The notes: generated from the sequence alone by a model not told the origin. Positions 44,016 to 54,986 are shown, numbered from the stretch's first letter. The stretch is 64,000 bases of DNA from Macrothele yani (GCA_039090855.1 CM077001.1:119352922-119416921), one strand, 5' to 3'. Numbers and translations: made by a program.

Positions 44016-44240
44016 ATGGCTTTAAGCAAAAGTAAAACTTAAGCGCTCAGTGAGAACATGAAAGCAATCCGTTTAGAAGGAAAAGGAGGAGTTAAAAAAT
44101 TTCAGGCTATGAATACGTTTGGTATTCCACCGAATTCTATTTCTGCAATTTCAGGTAACAAGGATGAATTGAAAAAATTTCAGGCTATGAATACGTTTGG
44201 TATTCCACCGATTCAGAAACGGTTCGTCAAGGGTTGAAAG
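44016..44240 (+). pseudogene. pogo/Tigger-like transposase N-terminal fragment with internal duplication
   Basis: The frame from the ATG at 44016 holds SENMKAIRLEGKGG then KKFQAMNTFGIPPNSISAIS and GNKDEL. This is the CENP-B-N / pogo-type helix-turn-helix (FGIP..S.S.I..NKD). The segment KKFQAMNTFGIPP occurs twice because about 43 bp are repeated with a 77-bp period. A stop follows the first eight codons, and the DNA-binding and DDE parts beyond are missing. No TIRs were found. Confidence 0.7.
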
Positions 44241-44619
44241 GAAAAAAATTTCGAGAGAGAGAATTCAAAAAGATATGGAAACAGTAGGGCAGACGCAGGG
44301 CAAGAATGATAATAAATAAAGCGATGAGAAAGAAATCATTATAGAAAAGAAAAAATTTTAAAAAGATTTGCTACTGAATGTTTAAAAAATCTTACAGTTT
44401 ATTTTGCATCTAGAAACATCTCGACCACATCGTTAAAAGAAGTTGATGACAATTAATATCTGCTATCATAACAAGCACAAAACAAGCAGCAATTAATACA
44501 TATTTCCGACATAATTTGCAAACAGCGAAACATATATAACAAATAAAATTTCAAAATTTTGCAGTTACTTTTATTTTTACATTAAATGCTTTGCTCTTAT
44601 AGCAGATCAGATCCATATT

Positions 44620-45370
44620 TTTTACGCTTTCCAACCGTCGGTTGAAGAAGCGTATATGCTCCAGCTTTGTCCGTCCGTCCAGCTGTCTGTACGATAACTA
44701 GCGTAAAAATGGTTCGATTTCGATGAAATTTCAGTATGTGGTAGGGGACCCCAGGGGACGAACTCTATTGAAAATGGGTGATGTGGGGTCAAAGGTCAGG
44801 ACATAGGAGCGGGATGCATTCCATTTCTCTTATGCGTCATTACTTGTGTGAAGATGGTTCGATTTCAATGAAATTTTACTATGTGATAGGGGACCTACTA
44901 GGAGCAAAGCCTATTGAAAATGGGTAAAATGGGGTTAAAGGTCAGGACATAGGAGCGGGATGTATTCCATTACTCTTATGCGTCATAACTTGCGTAAATA
45001 TGGTTCGATGTCGATAACATGTTAGTATGTAGTAGGGGACAACCTGGGGACGGAACCTGTTGAAAATGGGTGAAATGGGGTCAAAATTCAGTACATAGGA
45101 TCGAGATCCATTCCATGGCCCTAATTCGGCGTTATATCTTACGTAAAAATGCTTCGATTGAGACAAAACTTTATCATGTTGTTCCGGAAGTACACTTTAC
45201 CAGTTCTATTGAATGTCATCAAAATGGGGTCAAAGGTCAGGTCATAGGAGCGAGATTTGTTCTACAGCCATTATCCTCATAACTTGAATAATAACTTGAG
45301 TAATGATTTCTGGTATATTAGAAAGCGTATCATAATCAATGCATTGCATGATTTTACTAACTTGTTAATG
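44620..45370 (+). repeat. 145-bp tandem-repeat element, copy 2
   Basis: Same ends as copy 1 at 33365 (TTTACGCTTTCCAACCG, then AAAGCGTATCATAATCAATG at the end) and the same unit, here about four units. The internal interruption of copy 1 is absent. The last unit repeats CATAACTTGA. Differences in unit number between copies show internal expansion or contraction. Confidence 0.85.
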
Positions 45371-45667
45371 CTTACTTTTGCTTTTAATTGATCAGTATTA
45401 TTTACCTTCGATTAATTGGTAAATCGTTCTTGATTGACATGTAATTCGCTAAAAATTGCTCTTTTGATACACACTGTGCCCGTTAAGTAATGAAACTGAT
45501 TTTTTACGGGACAGCCATTTCAAATAAAAGTAACAATGTGTTTATAGTTTTAGCCGTTAGAGTGTGCTGCAATCGCAGGAGCAACTTTCGAGTCGGGTGA
45601 TGCAGCAGATTACGTGCGGTCACTATTTAAGTAAGATTCTGCGAGTGGAGCATGTCAGAAGTTACGT

Positions 45668-46450
45668 AATGGAGCAAAGAGCTGAGATAAAATTTTATTG
45701 TAAATTAGGGAAAACGGCCACGGAATTATACCAAGACCTAAACAAAGTCTATGGCGATGACTGTCTGACCCGTGCACAGAAGTTACGCTGGTTTTTTTGT
45801 TTTTTTTTATTCGAGGTTTAACGACTACCGTGAGCAACTCAATGGGCTATAAGCAGTCACTCGTCACTAATTTAGGGTCACTGGTTCCAGGAAAAGAACA
45901 GAGTCAGTGCCGTAAGACAAACACAGCATCCATGCCTCACCGGGATTCGAACCCGGAACACTTTCAGACGAATGATCAGATGCCATCGTCTAGACCACTG
46001 CGCCACCGGGATGGCCCACTGGTTTTCAACGGTGAAAGATGAACCACGCACAAGATGTCCAGTTTCTGCATGGACAAATGAAAATGCGGTGAAGGTAGGC
46101 GAAATTGTTGCCCATGACAGACTAATATTCACTAGGCTACTCGTTGAACAGCTTGGTGTCGGTAAGGAAACGGTCCAGGAAAATCTCAGAAAAAAATCTG
46201 CAAAAGAGGAAGATTTGTTCGAGGTTTATGCTGCACACATTGACACGCGAACAGAGAGAGCACCGTGATGCATGTTCTCAAAATTTCATCCATTCAGTTG
46301 ATCAAAATCGTGATTTGTTGCAAAGAATTGTCACCAGTGTTGAAAGTAGGTGTTTTCAGTTTGATTCTGAAACAAAACTCCGAAGCATTAAAAGATGTAT
46401 TACGTTTTCTTCCAGGCAGAAGAAAGTCCGATTCTGCGTTGCATTCAGAG
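45668..46450 (+). pseudogene. mariner (HTH_48-type) transposase D, N-terminal half
   Basis: MEQRAEIKFYCKLGKTATEL (start at 45668) and YGDDCLTRAQ form the first HTH. The frame is cut by a SINE-1 at 45796. It resumes with RTRCPVSAWTNENAVKVGEI and a second HTH (LLVEQLGVGKETVQENLRKK). LTREQREHR and RIVTSVESRCFQFDSETK follow, the latter where TGDE is expected, so the first catalytic Asp is not conserved (SVES). The frame ends near RQKKVR at 46430. Confidence 0.85.
45796..46018 (-). mobile_element. SINE-1, full length, inside mariner D
   Basis: TSD CTGGTTTT (45788-45795 and 46019-46026). The tail is TTTTTATTCGAGG and the B box GGGATTCGAACCCGG. It splits the first HTH from the following linker. Confidence 0.93.
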
Positions 46451-46543
46451 AGTTCTTTTTTTCCGGGGAGGGCAATTACAAATTTTGAGAGGGCTGAAAC
46501 TTGTTGACTGATTATACACACATAAACACAGTTTTGTTATTTA

Positions 46544-47952
46544 CACTGCTGGCCACCCGAAATGCAACACCAAGAAGAACACGAGATAGCAAAGCCAGGT
46601 TTACTGGACACATAACAACAGATACAAAGATAAAACGATTGAGCTTACAGGCCCGTGCGACTGGTGGAACACGCAGAAATCAATAGTTAGTGTGCCCCCC
46701 ATGGCTGGCAATATCGGCCGCTACACGCCGCGGCATGGAGCAAAAGAGGCTTTGGATGTGGGCTTGGGGTATGTCGGTCCAGGCTGCTTCCACACGTTGC
46801 CACAGTTCATCAGACGTAGCCGCGGGTGGTGCTTGCCGGACCACTCGGTTGCCGATCAGGGACCAGACGTGTTCGATGGGCGACATATCGGGAGAACAGG
46901 CGGGCCACGGCAGCAGTGACCCCTCTTGTGCCCTGAAGAATTGTTGCACGATGCGTGCATCCTGCGGGCGCGCATTGTTCTGTTGAAACGTTGTCGCTGG
47001 CAGGTCCTGCAGGTAAAGGTGGACTACAGGCTCCAAAACGTCGGAGATGTAACGGTGGCTGTTGAGTGTATCGGCGATGCGTACCAGAGGAGTGCGGGTG
47101 TCATATCCAATTGGGCCCCAAACGATAACGCCAGGTGACTGACCGGTATGGCGATGCATAATGCAGGCGTCATACAGTCTCTCGCCGCGGTGCCGCCACA
47201 CGCGGACCCGACCATCGTGGTGTTGCAGGCAGAAGCGGGATTCGTCGGAGCTGACAATGTCGTGTCATTTCGTACTCCGGGTGCGGCGTTCAACGGCCCG
47301 CTGCCGCCGCACTCGCCGGTTGTGTAACGTCAATGGTAATCGGAGAAATGGGCGCCGTGCGACAAGTCCACGCTCCTGCAGACGACGTCGAACGGTACGT
47401 GCTGACACAGGTTGTTGCGCAACACACCCTAGTTCTGCGCTAACGTTCGTGATGTGGCGGAGCGAGCCGTCAATGCCCGCCGCACAACATGCCGGTCTTC
47501 TCGTTCCGTGGTGTGCAGGAGACTGCGGCAATCACACACGTCGGTCCGTCCGTCCCTCCTGCACCCACCGGATACATACTCGCCTCACTGTGGCTGGATG
47601 TCGTCCCACACGGGCGCCGATGTCTCGGTACGATAAACCGCTGTCGCGATAAGCCACTATTCGTCCTCTGTCGAACTCCGAAACGTGCTGGAATGACTGC
47701 CGTATTCTGCGACGAGGCATCAGGAAGCTTCCCACGTACAGGTCCGGCAGCACAACACTCTTCCACTACTTACACCCCGTCTTCTGTGCACCCTTCTTAT
47801 AGTGCTTCTCGGGGGCGTGCCGGGCGCACATGATTTGCGTATGCCCTGCAAAGCTAATCGTTTGCATGTCCTCTCGCGGGCGACGCATGCTGCGAATTTC
47901 AGGCCAATCGGATGCTTCCTTCTTGGTGTTGCATTTTGGGCGGCCAGCAGTG
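46544..47952 (-). mobile_element. Tc1-like element g
   Basis: TIRs CACTGCTGGCCACCCGAAAT at the left and its inverse (with CGCCCAAAAT) at the right. TA lies at 46542-46543 and 47953-47954. It is 1409 bp long. It ends six bases before the next Tc1-like element. Confidence 0.94.
46680..47720 (-). pseudogene. Tc1-like transposase g, second catalytic Asp lost
   Basis: The minus strand from about 47720 reads MPRRRIRQSFQHVSEFDRGR, a typical start for this arthropod Tc1-like group, then SYRDIGARVGRHPATVRRV (HTH). SSDESRFCLQHHDGR (about 47245) has the first Asp. FQQNNARPQDA (about 46990) has Asn in place of the second Asp, and SPDMSPIEHVW has the Glu. The C-terminus is ASHGGHTNY. Frames shift near 47530 and 47265. 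The core from 47201 to 46680 is open. Confidence 0.9.
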
Positions 47953-47958
47953 TATATA

Positions 47959-49147
47959 CACTATATTGACAAAAGACACCGAACACCTAGAAAATAAACA
48001 CAACATAGCGTTTATTGACAGGCATTAGTACGGTGCCGGTCCATGTTTGGCCTTAATGCATTCACTGGGTTTTGGAACACAGTGATAGGTGTGTTTCCAT
48101 TCAGTACATAATGCTGCCGGTAACTGTTGCTTAGTAGTAGGCCTTGGTTCCAAACTTCTTATGCGGCTCACTGATTCACCTCATTGGTGTTCTATGGGAT
48201 TAAAATCAGGGGTCTGTGCTTTCCAGTCCACACACGATACGGAATTATCGTCAAACCACGCCATAACAGTCTTTGCTGTATGGCTCCGTGCATTATCCTG
48301 CTGGTACAAACAAGGCTAGGTTCCATAGTATTGCCACAGAGTTTGTAGGGCATAATTGTCCAGAATATCAAGGTAGACGTGCTGGTTAACAGGTTTGACC
48401 ACGATAAACAACGGGCTAGGATCATACCACGAAAGACATCCCCACACGAGTTCGAAATTTGAACAGTACAGTGTGGTAAATAGCGTTCCCCCGGCTGCCG
48501 CCATACCCACACACAGCCATCAGACTGATGGATCTTGTATCTGGGTTCATCAGTCCATAGGACCCGTTTCCATTGATCTATTTTCCACGATAAATGTTCT
48601 TTACACAATGCTAAACGACGAGTAGCATTCCAAGTGGAGATAAAAGGCTTATGAGCAGTCGCACGACCACGGTAACCCATGGAATGAAGTTTGCTGCGAA
48701 TGGTAAGCGTACGTACCAAGGCCCCAGCATTTTTACTCACCTGCATACTGAGGTCTTGTGCAGTACTTTGTCGATCAGCTGTAACGACTCTCCTGAGGCT
48801 TTGACGTGCACTATCACTGATTTTCTTTGGTCTGCCGGTACGTTTTGTTGTTTTAGGTATGCTATGTGTCTTCCACTTATTCAGTACATCCAAAACAGTT
48901 GACTTGGGTATGTTTAAACGTCTCCTTGTTTCTCTTATCGACAACCCACTAATATAACACCCAACAATCTTTCCTTTCTCAAAGTCAGTTCCGCAACATT
49001 TTCACTCAACCTCACAGTGCGAAATGATCGCGGTCAGCTGCGGGCTTGTTTTTATACCGTTTGCAGCTGGACTGCGCAACTTAACAACGCAGCGGATCCG
49101 TTCATTTGCTTTTGAAGGGGTGTCCGGTGATTTTTGTCAATATAGTG
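47959..49147 (-). mobile_element. Tc1-like family d, copy 2
   Basis: TIRs CACTATATTGACAAAAGACA at the left and the inverse of CACTATATTGACAAAAATCA at the right. The left TA is at 47957-47958. The right target is now TT, probably by mutation. The length is 1189 bp, a little short. Confidence 0.93.
48060..48990 (-). pseudogene. Tc1-like transposase d2
   Basis: On the minus strand SIRETRRRLNIPKSTVLDVL then TGRPKKISDSARQSLRRVV forms the paired-type HTH with the GRPKK AT-hook-like box. LWTDEPRYKIHQSDG (about 48555) has the first Asp. The frame then shifts, and the second (QQDNAR) and third (DFNPIEH) blocks are read in another frame. The uninterrupted stretch of 250 codons at 48944-48192 is partly out of the natural frame in its last third. 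Confidence 0.88.
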
Positions 49148-49529
49148 TTTACAATAATACGTATAGAAATTTTAAATAGAGTATAAAATTGTCCTTTTGC
49201 TCGTATATCACAAATGCAACATCCAAGGAATCTACACATACAACTGATTAAAAATGTAAAAATGTTATGCCTTTGCTTTAATTCAGTAATGCACCACGGG
49301 TAGTGTAAAACATCAGTGGGTGGTGTAAAATATTAAGGATGCTAGTAAGATAGCGCTGTGCTGTAGAATCCCCCCGTCCCCCCAAAAAAATTACAACATT
49401 AGGAGTGGTAAAACTGTCTTCGCCGTAATACAATCTTGTTTCTGCTTATTAAGGAATGATTGCAGTGTGTGTTGTCAGGAAACGTAAGATGTAAGTCATC
49501 CCCCTGCCATTTGGTTTCAGCCCCTTCAG
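49148..49529. other. No gene recognised
   Basis: AT-rich sequence lying inside the split mariner D. It contains no TIR, SINE or motif that I can name. Confidence 0.4.
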
Positions 49530-49541
49530 ATTATTCAGATT

Positions 49542-49751
49542 TTTTTTTTTTTTTTTGATTGGAGGTTTAACGACCACCGTGAGCAACTCAATGGGCTATA
49601 AGCAGTCGCCCGTCCCTAATTTAGAGTCACTGCTTCCAGGGAAGGGAGAGAGCCAGTGCCGTAAGACAAACACAACACCCATGCCTCACCGGGATTCGAA
49701 CCCGGACCCCAGACGGACGAATGATCAGAGGCCAGCGCCACCGGGGCGGCA
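49542..49751 (-). mobile_element. SINE-1 with an A-box deletion
   Basis: Exact 12-bp TSD ATTATTCAGATT (49530-49541 and 49752-49763). About 16 bp of the A-box region are missing (CAGAGGCCAGCGCCACCGG), so its internal promoter is damaged. Otherwise it is near consensus, so it was either a passive passenger or deleted after insertion. Confidence 0.93.
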
Positions 49752-49763
49752 ATTATTCAGATT

Positions 49764-50360
49764 AGCACATAGTAGTAAAAAACACAACAACTAACCATTT
49801 GGATGCCAGTTTGAGGTGCCTAGATTTTGTTCGTTGTTGTTGTTGTTTTCACAAAGTGTAAACACCCCACCGCCAGAAAAAACACACTTTTTATGGGAAC
49901 AATTTCTAATAATTTGCTATTTTTCAAAATTAGGTAGCAAACATTTTGTTACATTGGGAGCACTATCGTCACGTTTCAGGTTTAACCGTATACATAGAAA
50001 GTTGGCATCCAGAAGACTGAAATAAAGCTGAATGCCAGCTTCCAAAATATGATAATGTATTGCAGTGCATACATCTCTACTCTGTGGAATTTGGGTTTTA
50101 TTGCGGAAGTAGTCCGACTTGTCAGTGATTGAAAAATTGCCCCTTTCAGTGAGGACTGCTTCACGTTTTTTATGAAAGATGATAGAAATTTCAGGTTAAA
50201 GTCCATGTGGATGCTTTTTTTTTTTTTTCATTATTACAACATTTTCCCACATTTTCTTACGTCTTTTTTAAATTAATTTCTCCAAACATGCTGCTATAAA
50301 CGAAGACAATTAGATTAAATATAAAGGGCTAGGGGGAGGGGGGTAAGCTCCCCCGAGGAA
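49764..50360. other. Stretch with a (GTT)n microsatellite; no gene
   Basis: A GTT run lies near 49833-49850 and a pure T run near 50216-50228. Nothing else was identified. It lies inside the split mariner D, so it belongs to inserted DNA. Confidence 0.4.
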
Positions 50361-50372
50361 ATGACTGAATAC

Positions 50373-50880
50373 ATTACTGCTCCGGTAGCAAAAATCACGC
50401 TTGTCAAGACAATCGTCATTGTTTTTTCCGACACTGCTGGAATTATCCACTGCGAATTTGTTCCTGACGGCACGACAGCAAACGGTCAGTATTATTTAGC
50501 ACTAATGCAACGTCTGTATGTCCAGATGCGACGTGTCAGGAAAGAACTGTTCCACAAAAGCAATTGGTTTCTGTTTTACAACGTGTCCGTACATTGTGTT
50601 CTTCGTGTGAAGAAGTTTCTGGCTTCAAAGTCAATCTGCGTGATTAAACATCCACCTTATTCACCAGATTTGGCTCCCGCAGACTCTTTCCTCTTTCCAA
50701 AGGTGAAATATGTCTCGAAAGGGAGGGCTTCAGCAACATTGAGGGCATCCAGCGAGGTGTGACCAAAAGGCTCAAGGAGATTCCGATTCGCAGTTTCCAC
50801 CGTGCCTTTAAACACCTGCACGAAAAATCTCACCGTTGTGTAGAGTTGATGGAGATTATTTTGAATCTGTGTAAATGAGA
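50373..50880 (+). pseudogene. mariner transposase D, C-terminal half
   Basis: The frame reads FSDTAGIIHCEFVPDGTTAN, then the second acidic block as FLFYNVSVHCVLRVKKFLAS, where DNA.VH is expected (Asp to Tyr). YSPDLAPADSFLFPKV (about 50660) has the third Asp. A frameshift near 50740 separates the last part (TKRLKEIPIRSFHRAFKHL). With the mutated first block of the other half, at least two catalytic residues are lost. Confidence 0.85.
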
Positions 50881-50948
50881 ATTCAAAACATTGCTTGTTT
50901 TTCTGATATAATAGTTTTTGTGTCATTACTTCACGGGCACAATATGTA

Positions 50949-52185
50949 CACTATATTGACAAAAGTCACCGGCCACCCCTTCAAAATCAAATGAACGTAT
51001 CCTCTGCATTGTTAAGATGCGCGGTACACCTGCAAACGGTATGAAAACAAGCTTGCAACTGACTGCGATCATATCGCACTGTGAGGGTGAGTGATGAGGG
51101 AAAATGTCGCGGCGGGAGAGAACCAACTTTGAGAAAGGAGAGATTGCTAGATGTTATATTAGAGGCTTGTCCATCAGGAAAACCGAGAGACGTTTATACA
51201 TACACAAGTCAACTTTTTTGGATGTACTGAATAAGTGGAAGACACGTGGCGTGGCTGGAGCAGAAAAACGTACCGGAAGACCAAAGAAAATTATTGATAG
51301 AGGACGTCGTTGCAGCTAATCGACGGAGTACTGCACATGATTTCAGTGTACAGGTGAGTAAAAATGCTGGAACCTCGGTATGTACACGTACCATTCGCAG
51401 AGAACTTTATTCAATGTGTTATCGTGGTCGTGCGGCTGCACATAACCCTTTCATCTCCACTCGGAATGCTACGTCGTCGTTTAGCATCGTGTAAAGAACA
51501 TTTATAGTGGACCTTAGGTCAATGAAACGGGTCCTATGGACTAATGAATCCAGGTACACGATCCATCAGTCTGATGGCCGTGTGTGTGTATGGCGGCAGC
51601 CGAGGGAACGCTATTTACCACGGTGTACTTACTGTTCGTACGGTCAAGTTTGGAGCTGGCACTGTACTTGTGTGGGGTTGTTTTTCGTGGTATGGTCCTG
51701 ACCCATTGGTTATCTTGGACAAACGTGTTAACCAACACGTCTACTTCAATATTCCGGACAATTAAGCCCTACCAACTCTGTGGCAATACTATGGAACAGA
51801 GCCTTGTTGGTACCAGCAAGATAATGCACGGAGCCATAAAGCAAGGACTGTTACGGCACGGTTTGACGATAATTCCGTATCGTGTTGGCACTGGCCAGCA
51901 CAGAATCCTGATCTTAATCCCATAGAGAGGCTATGGGATGAATTATTGAGCCACAAAAAATGTTCCAAACCAAGGTTTACTACTAAGCAACAAGGAGCGG
52001 CAGCATTATGTACTGAATGGAAGCGTATACCTATCGCTGTGTTCCAAAACCCTGTCAAAAGCATGTCTCGAAGGTTCAGTGCATGCATTAAGGCCAAAGG
52101 TGGACCAACACCGTACTAATGTATGTCAATAAATGTTATGTTGCGTTTCTCTTCTAGGTGTCCGATGATGTTTGTCAATATAGTG
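50949..52185 (+). mobile_element. Tc1-like family d, copy 3
   Basis: TIRs CACTATATTGACAAAAGTCA and its inverse at the right (TTTGTCAATATAGTG). TA lies at 50947-50948 and 52186-52187. The length is 1237 bp. It begins only four bases after the right end of mariner D. Confidence 0.94.
51104..52120 (+). pseudogene. Tc1-like transposase d3, first catalytic Asp changed to Asn
   Basis: The natural start is readable: MSRRERTNFEKGEIARCYIR from ATG 51104, then the HTH and GRPKKI. LWTNESRYTIHQSDG (about 51540) has Asn in place of the first Asp. The second block QQDNARSHKA (about 51820) and DLNPIER (Glu present) follow in other frames. Frameshifts lie near 51300, 51480 and 51630. The stretch FISTRNATSS matches the same region in copy 1. 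Confidence 0.9.
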
Positions 52186-52187
52186 TA

Positions 52188-52923
52188 TGTTGAGTTATAA
52201 TGAAATTCGCATACATCAAATGTTTTCAACTTTCCCATTAACTTCGTTATATACAAGTTTGACTGTACATGTTTTCGATCTCAACTGATGCAAAAGTGCA
52301 GCCCAGTGTTACTTATACGAGTACGCACTAAGCCGTACACCTACATATGTCACGATAATATATCTTGAAACCAGACTGAATTTTGTTTCCTGTTTCGTAT
52401 AGAAATAAGATGCACACGATAGTTCAATATGTTTTATGGCATTTTCTGGAGTACATTTTTCTTTTACATTTTACAAGAGCTTGTCTGCGTTTATCACGAA
52501 ATCCTTACCATGAAAAACGGACTGGAAAATTCTTTTTCGTATTGGTAGACGGATGTGTGATTGCATCGTTATATCTTTTGCGGAGAAAAACAACACAACC
52601 TTCCAGATTTTTTAAGAAAACAATTTCCTCTACGTCTCTCAAATTTTAATTTTTACTTGATACCTGTCTTTCTAAAAGGCAAGGAACAAAACAGCTATCG
52701 AACCGGAAACACATACCCATCACAAACAGTCACAATATCTTCTTTTCTTTGCAGTTCTTAAGGTGCAAAATTTTTGCAATAAGTAACGAAAATGTTTATT
52801 TACCCTTTTAGATATAATTGTTTGCTGTAGGTAACCTGGAAACCTACTTTTTTACGATACAGAGAAATGAATAGGAAATAGTTTCCAAGTTTAATTAAAA
52901 AGAAAGTTCATCCTTCCAGGGTA
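52188..52923. other. No gene recognised
   Basis: AT-rich sequence. It includes TAACCTGGAAACCTACT at 52832-52848, which reappears inside the SINE at 52924. Confidence 0.45.
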
Positions 52924-53159
52924 GCCGCCCCTGTGGCGCAGTGGTCTAAACGATGGCTCATGACCATTCGTCCGAGAATGGTCCGGGTTCGATTCCCGGT
53001 GAGGCATGGATGTTGTGTTTGTCTTAGGTGCTGGATGGTTCTCTCTCTCCCATTCCTGGAGTCAGTGATCCTAAATTAAGGACGGGCGACTGATAACCTG
53101 GAAACCTACTATTGAGTTGCACACGGTGGTCGTTAAACCTTCACCCCCCCCAAAAAAAA
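52924..53159 (+). mobile_element. SINE-1 with a 17-bp replacement in its body
   Basis: The head and tail are clear. Between GGACGGGCGACTG and ATTGAGTTGC the usual CTTATAGCCC is replaced by TAACCTGGAAACCTACT-containing sequence identical to 52832-52848. The tail is unusual (TTCACCCCCCCCAAAAAAAA). Confidence 0.9.
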
Positions 53160-53483
53160 CTCAGGGTGGTAATGTATAATATGCTTAACAATCTCTCAGT
53201 TCCTGTTAATACGATATTTCGCAAAACTTCTAATACTTTTGAAAATTCCAAAATATTTTGAAATAGTTCCTTAAAACTGAATTTCAGAATTGTGTGAAGA
53301 GGTTTTTTGAACCGAAGACCTTTGTGGCCTTTTATTATTTCCTAACAACAGCATATTATGTTATTTTCATTGTAGAAGGGACTCCTCGGCTGCTGCGGTG
53401 CATTCTGGGTTCCTACTATTACCTTACTGCTTCAATTCTCGCGAATCGATTGAGTTAACTTGCCCTGTGAGCCATGTTTTTTA
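53160..53483. other. No gene recognised
   Basis: AT-rich stretch between a SINE and mariner E. No motif was identified. Confidence 0.45.
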
Positions 53484-53880
53484 TTAGGATGATTCAAAAT
53501 CATTGCGGTTTTGAAAAACTATCCTGCGTCAGGCAATTACTCGGTGCGCATGCGTGGTGCAGATAAGAACAACGTGTGACCGGAAAACTGGCATTGTCTA
53601 ATTCATATAAATCGGAGGATACGCTGCCGGGATTTATTGAAAAATTGTCTGCTGTCAGAAGCTATTGGCAAAAAATACATGATCCGAGTGCTGTCATGGA
53701 TTTTCTTTAAGAAGAATTTGACAGCTGCAGTGGGAAAAACTTGTGCTGTGGAAGGTGAAGGAGCAGTGTCTGAAATCTGAAAGAAGGGTAAGGTTTTGGT
53801 TTCAGCGATTTAAAATGAACACTGAAGCCTTGAAGACAAAGCACGTGCTGGAAGACCTTCGCCGATGAAATCTGAAGATA

Positions 53881-54814
53881 CGCAGGGTGATTGTAAACTT
53901 CTTCAACAAAACGAGAGGGGTGACAGCACACATCAAGACAAACAATATTTACAATGGAACCTGGAGCCGCATTATACTCCTAATGCCAGAAAAGAGCACG
54001 TTCGAAAAACGCCCAGCTGGCACACCGAGTTCCAACCAGTGCATGAGACGCACAAGATGCAAATCAGGTGTGCTGAACACGTGCGTAGATGATGAAGGTG
54101 CAAACACTTAAAAACGCAACCTAATCCGTTCAGCGTTATTTCCGTGCGATCATCACATGAGAATTGACGTATACGTCTGACCGGCGCAGCGTGTCGTGTG
54201 TCCCTGGAGCAAGTGCTTCCTGGTCTGTTGCAGGATGTTCCGCTCACCACACGGAGGGACATATGGTTTATGCATGATGGGGCCCCAGCACCTTTTTCCT
54301 CCGAGGTCCGATACTTCCTAAATGCGACATATCCCGGGCGGTGGATTGGGCGCGGTGGATCTGTGGCTTGGCCTCCACGCTCCCCGGATCTTAATCCACT
54401 GGATTTCTTCTTCTGAAGGCGCATGAAAACATTGGTGTGCTAGATACCTGTGGACTCCCTGGAAGATCTCGTCGCGAGAGTCGCTGTTGCTGCTGACAAG
54501 ATCAACACGACAACGGGAGTCTAAGAGAGGGTGCGACAGTCCTTCATTCGAAGGTGTGGGTTGCGCAACGACGCCCTTGGACGCCAGTTTGAGCAGCTCC
54601 TTTGAGTCTTTCTCTGATGCGATTGGAATTGTGCAACTCATAAATTAGGTATGTCTCTTTGTTTTTACTGTTTAAGGCTTAACGTGGATATGTAACTTTT
54701 CTCTTTTCTAGCACTAGGAGTGGAATGCGGCCCTAGTTTCCATTGTAAAAATCGCTCGTCTTGATGTGTACTATAACCAATCTTGTTTTGTTGAAGGAGT
54801 TTACAATCACGCTG
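53881..54814 (+). mobile_element. DDE (DUF4817-type) element nested in mariner E, N-terminally deleted
   Basis: Inverted ends (GCAGGGTGATTGTAAACTTC and the inverse of CAGCGTGATTGTAAACTCC) lie between duplicated TA dinucleotides (53879-53880 and 54815-54816). Excision would rejoin the mariner reading frame at SEDT-EQLESNP, which confirms the boundaries. At 934 bp it is a deletion derivative. Confidence 0.88.
54198..54605 (+). pseudogene. DUF4817-type DDE transposase, C-terminal remnant
   Basis: SLEQVLPGLLQDVPLTTRRD is followed by WFMHDGAPAPFSSEVRYFL (second Asp), then YPGRWIGRGGSVAWPPRSPD and LNPLDFFF. This matches the transposase at 11.4-12.2 kb block by block. A stop replaces the residue after DFFF, and the frame continues with VDSLEDLVARVAVAADKI to FEQLL. 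The DUF4817 head and first Asp block are missing. Confidence 0.85.
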
Positions 54815-54986
54815 TATACTGAGCAGTTAGAGTCAAATCCGTGCACGAGCACTAGATAATTGTGAAATCAGCCCACAATTGTTCGCGAACTGCGCAAGCT
54901 AGGCAAGACGCACAGAAGCTGCCAAAGAACCCCATGAAGTGACTGCTGCTCATCTCAGCGATGTGTGTCGCCAATAGCTGGAAAAA

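Larger units (their letters stand above)
45473..50944 (+). mobile_element. mariner element D, split by about 3.9 kb of later insertions
   Basis: The left end has GTGCCCGTTAAGTAATGAAA. The right end at 50915-50944 is its imperfect inverse (GTCATTACTTCACGGGCAC). The N-terminal half of one transposase lies at 45.65-46.45 kb and the C-terminal half at 50.37-50.88 kb, both on the plus strand and complementary in content. Between them lie Tc1-like elements g and d2, a SINE-1 and unassigned sequence. That both halves come from one element is an inference from matching ends, strand and protein order. Confidence 0.78.

Noticed and set aside
44786..45239. Claim that the repeats are functional receptor-binding enhancers
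   Set aside because: The sites match DR1 by sequence only. Several units have decayed versions and nothing shows binding.
48192..48944. Intact 250-codon gene
   Set aside because: The first two thirds are a Tc1-like transposase, but the last third is read in the wrong frame after a frameshift. The true continuation lies in another frame.
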